NCBI GenBank assembly: GCA_023138875.1
Contig: JAGLOO010000069.1
Coordinates: 1-36,001 of the forward strand
Direction: 5' to 3'
Length of the DNA: 36,001 bases
Source of the DNA: Bacteroidales bacterium
GTDB lineage: Bacteria; Bacteroidota; Bacteroidia; Bacteroidales; GCA-2748055
Below the pieces are notes generated by a model. The model worked only from the letters and a program-made list of their open reading frames with translations, was not told the origin of the DNA and did not search any database. Of this stretch, positions 33,255 through 36,001 are shown piece after piece. The number at the start of each line of letters is the position of its first letter. The first letter of the stretch is position 1. The position numbers and the translations under genes were made by a program.

Positions 33255-33527
33255 TTACTTGACAGCGTCTCCTAATTCGCTTCCAGCTTTAAACTTCACA
33301 ACTTTCTTGGCTGCAATTTTAATCTCAGCTCCAGTTTGTGGGTTCCTGCCGGTCCTGGCTCCTCTTTCAGAAACAGAGAATGAACCGAATCCTACTAAAG
33401 CAACACGATCACCTTTTTTCAATGCACCAGTAGTGGTAACAATAAAAGCGTCGAGAGCCCTTTTGGCATCTGCTTTAGTCAGGTTGGCTTCAGCAGCAAT
33501 AGCATCTATTAATTGTGCTTTGTTCAT
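33255..33527 (-). CDS. hup: HU/IHF-family DNA-binding protein
   Basis: The 90-residue protein is a histone-like HU protein. It begins [25 protein letters not shown], has [11 protein letters not shown] and the DNA-arm signature [14 protein letters not shown], and ends with [13 protein letters not shown]. Length is the family standard. It acts as a dimer that bends and compacts DNA. The gene has its own strong Bacteroidota-type promoter (33583-33612) and terminator, fitting high expression. Confidence 0.96.
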   Translation of the reverse strand: MNKAQLIDAIAAEANLTKADAKRALDAFIVTTTGALKKGDRVALVGFGSFSVSERGARTGRNPQTGAEIKIAAKKVVKFKAGSELGDAVK

Positions 33528-33582
33528 AATAAATGGAATTTAAGGGTTAGTAAATCTTTTTGTTTTCCAGCCAAATTCTATA

Positions 33583-33612
33583 CAAATATAATTTTTTCTC
33601 ACACCCGTACAA
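33583..33612 (-). promoter_or_regulatory. Promoter of the HU gene
   Basis: On the minus strand TTG (33612-33610) is followed after 19 bp by TATATTTG (33590-33583), an exact match to the Bacteroidota TTG-N19-TAnnTTTG promoter. The predicted 5' leader is about 50 nt. The rest of 33613-33760 shows no gene. Confidence 0.7.
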
Positions 33613-33793
33613 GAATGAGTCTCATAAAAAACCCTGAAATGTTGATAAATGCTGCGTTTTTGTATATAAAGGTCACAATTCCCGCGACAATTTGACACCA
33701 CCACCCCCCATTTCCCCGAATCCCCTGCATCCTGTGCCACCACTCAATTTTTTCAAATCTCCAAATTTCGACTTTCTAATTCCGAAATTTTAC

Positions 33794-33801
33794 TAATTTT
33801 G
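33794..33801 (+). promoter_or_regulatory. -7 element of the tRNA-Ser gene
   Basis: TAATTTTG matches TAnnTTTG exactly and ends 5 bp before the first base of the tRNA, the right distance for transcription to start at the mature 5' end. The -33 region is weak. An 8-bp inverted repeat (AAATTTCG at 33763-33770, CGAAATTT at 33783-33790) lies just upstream. Confidence 0.55.
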
Positions 33802-33806
33802 CGCCC

Positions 33807-33896
33807 GGAGGAATGGCAGAGTGGTCGAATGCGGCGGTCTTGAAAACCGTTGTCCGCGCGAGTGGACCGGGGGTTCGAATCCCTCTTCCTCCGCCA
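33807..33896 (+). tRNA. tRNA-Ser (anticodon UGA)
   Basis: The acceptor arm GGAGGAA pairs with TTCCTCC, followed by discriminator G and an encoded CCA. The anticodon loop CTTGAAA (anticodon TGA at 33841-33843) is closed by GCGGT/ACCGT. The long variable arm GTCC...GGAC is typical of class II serine tRNAs, and the T-loop GGTTCGAATCC is intact. It reads UCA and related serine codons. Its 3' end is followed by a decayed integrase gene, a classic integration site. Confidence 0.97.
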
Positions 33897-33917
33897 GTAG
33901 TTCAAGCAAAAAAACGC

Positions 33918-33953
33918 AAAGTCCTGTAAATCAGCCCTGATTACAGGACTTTT
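33918..33953 (+). terminator. Terminator downstream of tRNA-Ser
   Basis: AAAGTCCTGTAAATCAG and CTGATTACAGGACTTT form a 16-bp stem with one bulged A and a short CC loop, followed by a T-rich tract. It lies 21 nt after the tRNA and ends its transcript. Confidence 0.85.
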
Positions 33954-34003
33954 TCTTTTCCACCAGGCAATAAAAGGCAAAATAAGGCATATCTGGTGTG
34001 GCC

Positions 34004-34045
34004 AATTCGGTGTACCAAACCGAATTTTTCTTGGTACACCGAATT
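34004..34045. repeat. Perfect 15-bp inverted repeat upstream of the integrase remnant
   Basis: AATTCGGTGTACCAA (34004-34018) is exactly complementary to TTGGTACACCGAATT (34031-34045) across a 12-bp spacer, itself containing ACCGAAT. The first nine bases (AATTCGGTG) recur at 34129-34137, at the start of the integrase remnant. It could be a recombinase or regulator binding site. Confidence 0.75.
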
Positions 34046-34122
34046 AGACGTAATGCGCTGTTTTGCTTCGTTTTGCAGTTGTGTAGAATGGCAATTTGTT
34101 GTACTATTAAACCCAAAACAAA

Positions 34123-35186
34123 ATGGCTAATTCGGTGGAGGAAAACTCCTGAAAAATGGAGAGGCTCCCATCTTCCTTCGCATCACTGTAAAAGGTGAAC
34201 GGGTAGATATTTCTGCTAACCAAAGCATTGATCCTGAGCACTGGTACCCTGCCCGTGGTATGATCAAAAGCGGGGCGAAAGACGCTACTGATCGTAACAA
34301 CTATCTCAACAATCTGAAGCTAAAAGTTCAGAACCGTAAACGTAGTATTGTGGTTAAAGGATTCGAACTTACGGCCCGGAATCTCAAGGATGCTTATCTG
34401 GGAAATGTAAAAGAGAATCGCGGGATCATGGAGATTTTTTTAGAGCACAATCAAAAATGTGAAGAACTTTCCGGAAAAGACTTTGCTCCAGGTACTGTTG
34501 AGAGGTACATAACCTGCCGAAAACACATTGGACAGTTCATCCGCTCGAAATATCGTCAAGGGGACCTGCCGGTCAAATCCATCGACCATCGGTTTATCAA
34601 AGAGCTGGAGCACTTTTTTAAGACTGTCCGTAATTGCAATCACAATACAACGGTGAAGTATATTGTGAATTTCAAAAAGATCATACGGATGGCCCTGGCC
34701 TATGGCTGGATCAAAACAGATCCGTTTAAGGACATATCCGTTGGCAAAGATAATCGCCAGTGGATTAAGAAAAAAAGGCGGAAAACTAACAAGCTAAGCT
34801 CCATTCCCCTTCTAGGCGTACCTCTGGGGATTCTGAGTAAATATGAAAATGATCCAGAGTGTATCAGATCCGGAAATCTTCTTCCTGTATTGAGCAACCA
34901 GAAGATGAACGCCTACCTAAAGGAGATCGCTGACCTGTGTGGCATTGAAAAGAAGTTCACTACCCACACTGCCCGGCATACATTTGCTACTACGGTTACC
35001 CTATCTAATAATATATCCATAGAAGCAGTGTCGGAAATGCTTGGACATTCTTCCCTAAACATGACCAAGAAATATGCTCGGGTGGTAGATGATTTCCTGG
35101 GAAGAGAAATGGGTAAGATTGAAAAGAAATTCTCAAATCAGTCCGTGGAAAAACATGCCTTACTCAGACAGATCTCTGCTAATTAA
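34123..35186 (+). pseudogene. Decayed Bacteroidota tyrosine recombinase (integrase)
   Basis: The C-terminal part is a tyrosine recombinase with the box-II motifs HTARHTFAT (HxxR), MLGHSS and the nucleophile region KKYARV, preceded by a SAM-like core-binding domain (YRQGDLPVKSIDHRFIKELEHFF). Two defects show it is broken. First, an ATG at 34123 (MANSVEEN) hits a stop at 34150, while the typical arm domain (KNGEAPIFLRITVKGERVDIS) is open in another frame from 34131, so a frameshift or small deletion separates the start from the body; the ATG at 34260 would lack the arm domain. Second, the text runs directly from DPFKDISVGKDN to RQWIKKKRRKTNKLSSIPLL, so the usual segment with the first catalytic Arg is missing in frame. 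Family length is about 400; 308 remain from 34260. It probably once integrated an element at tRNA-Ser. Confidence 0.75.
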
Positions 35187-35397
35187 CACCGGTTATATTG
35201 AAGCAGAAATCCAATGGAGCTCATATTACAATAGATTAATTCGATTTCCATTTAATGCAAAACCTATCAAAATAAAGTCATTCATTTCAATTCCAAATAC
35301 AAATTAAAATAGTATGCGCTGATATGCGTTGATTTGCCTTATCGGTCTGATCTTCTGTGCTTTATATCAATTTCTTTGATAATAAAGCAGTATCTTT
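35187..35397. other. Intergenic AT-rich sequence in the element remnant
   Basis: No credible gene, terminator or promoter is seen. The segment holds GCGCTGATATGCGTTGAT-type short repeats and a weak AAAGTC/CTTT context only. Confidence 0.4.
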
Positions 35398-35589
35398 ATG
35401 AAAAACAATAGTATGGAAAAGGCAAAGGATTTATTGACCGATGAGGAGTTTGTTAAACGTAGGAACAATCAAAGATTTGCTTCCCGCCAGAACCAGATTC
35501 GGTACAATAACATGAAGGCGCAAGAAAAGCGTAACATCAAATCACAAGTGGACCGGATCCTGCTTTGGCTATTTCTCCTTTACATATAA
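35398..35589 (+). pseudogene. Fragment of a small basic protein of mobile-element type
   Basis: The 63-residue frame (or 58 from the ATG at 35413) begins MEKAKDLLTDEEF and has NNQRFASRQNQIRYNNMKAQEKR, a pattern I associate with small basic proteins found with Bacteroidota mobile elements. After about residue 48 it turns into hydrophobic ILLWLFLLYI, which does not look like the family ending, so the 3' part is probably replaced by unrelated sequence. The family link is from memory and uncertain. Confidence 0.4.
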
Positions 35590-35899
35590 GGACATAGGAG
35601 GAAAGCCATATGCCGGAATATATGAATTTGGGATTACCAAATTTGATAACGATCAGTTTCATATAATAATGTTTAGGATGAAAGATCTGTTTGAAATAGG
35701 AGAACTGGGATTTCTTAGGGATATACCGGCTGAATTATCCAGTAAGATAAAAGAGAATATTTTCTTAAAAACACAAATCCATGGACAACAGAATAAGATT
35801 CATCTGCTCGGGATATTGTTAATGGGAATCTCTGCTTATTGGGTCTGGAATAAATACCATCGCTATAAAAATACTTCTAATGAGGATTCTACTTCTTAG
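35516..35899 (+). pseudogene. 5'-truncated reading frame ending in a membrane segment
   Basis: The frame is open from just after a TGA (35513-35515) to the stop at 35897-35899, 127 codons, but the first ATG is at 35669 (76 residues, MFRMKDLFEIGELG). The part before that ATG reads like protein (KWTGSCFGYFSF, DIGGKPYAGIYEFG), so the original start seems lost where it joins the fragment before it. The last part has a membrane segment (LLGILLMGISAYWVW) and a basic tail. A 76-residue protein from 35669 could also be real. Not recognised. Confidence 0.4.
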
Positions 35900-36001
35900 T
35901 ACAGCACAAAATGGCCTTGCAACGAAGCGATTAACAAAAGAGGGCCATGGCCTAGGTCATAAAATGACAGTTATTGATCCCTTAACCCAACTTGCGCTAT
36001 T
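35900..36001. other. Right edge of the window
   Basis: Only 102 bases follow the last frame. They include the palindrome GGCCATGGCC (35944-35953) and no identifiable gene. Confidence 0.4.

Noticed and set aside
33540-33743. A 67-residue minus-strand frame upstream of HU
   Set aside because: It overlaps the strong HU promoter and has no family features.
33897-36001. A second copy of the tRNA 3' end as the far attachment site
   Set aside because: I looked for the GGTTCGAATCC...CTCCGCCA end downstream and did not see it within the window.
1-36001. CRISPR arrays, rRNA genes, riboswitches or complete insertion sequences
   Set aside because: No regularly spaced short direct repeats, rRNA-like sequence, recognisable aptamer or intact transposase was seen.

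Overview
The window looks like a chromosomal segment of an anaerobic or facultative member of the Bacteroidota, most likely Bacteroidales/Marinilabiliales-like. Signs are a TTG-N19-TAnnTTTG promoter, start sites mostly without Shine-Dalgarno, a PKD/Ig-like repeat surface protein, an rSAM/lipoprotein pair, a LytTR regulator and the Bacteroidota type of tyrosine integrase. The lineage is inferred from gene content, not from a marker gene.

Layout. (1) 1-1159, minus: the 5' part of a large secreted repeat protein. (2) 1160-1724: a non-coding-looking gap with a candidate 30-residue minus-strand gene and a terminator. (3) 1725-8858, plus: a tight five-gene operon, NuoE/HydC - NuoF/HydB - NuoG-like (degenerate molybdopterin site) - NfnA-like - NfnB-like. 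It looks like a soluble flavin-based electron-bifurcating or transhydrogenase complex. (4) 12172-8866, minus: a second, canonical nfnA-nfnB pair followed by an internally duplicated zinc-ribbon protein; the two operons converge head-on. (5) 12380-17465, plus: a dihydroorotate-dehydrogenase-like flavoprotein, then sucA-sucB of 2-oxoglutarate dehydrogenase. (6) 20584-17483, minus: glycosyltransferase, thioredoxin-domain protein and lipoprotein. (7) 20634-23314: murB, mltG and methylglyoxal synthase. (8) 23356-25460: a radical SAM/SPASM enzyme with its partner lipoprotein, facing a secreted protein whose C-terminus is a tandem W-M-x-x-P-F repeat and whose upstream region carries a sigma-54-like site. 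(9) 25653-33527: housekeeping genes (aspartate aminotransferase, htpG, class III aminotransferase, LytTR regulator, trmH-type methyltransferase, HU). (10) 33807-36001: tRNA-Ser(UGA) followed by a decayed integrated element with a broken tyrosine recombinase, a 15-bp inverted repeat and small gene fragments.

How it works together. Regions 3 to 5 are a redox neighbourhood. The NuoEF module would handle NAD(H), the NuoG-like subunit adds iron-sulfur wiring, and NfnAB-type subunits would handle NADP(H) and ferredoxin; the 2-oxoglutarate dehydrogenase next door produces NADH. The strongest candidates for undescribed biology are the composite NuoEFG'-NfnAB operon and the rSAM/lipoprotein locus with the convergent WMxxPF repeat protein. 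All functions are read from sequence motifs; no database search was run.
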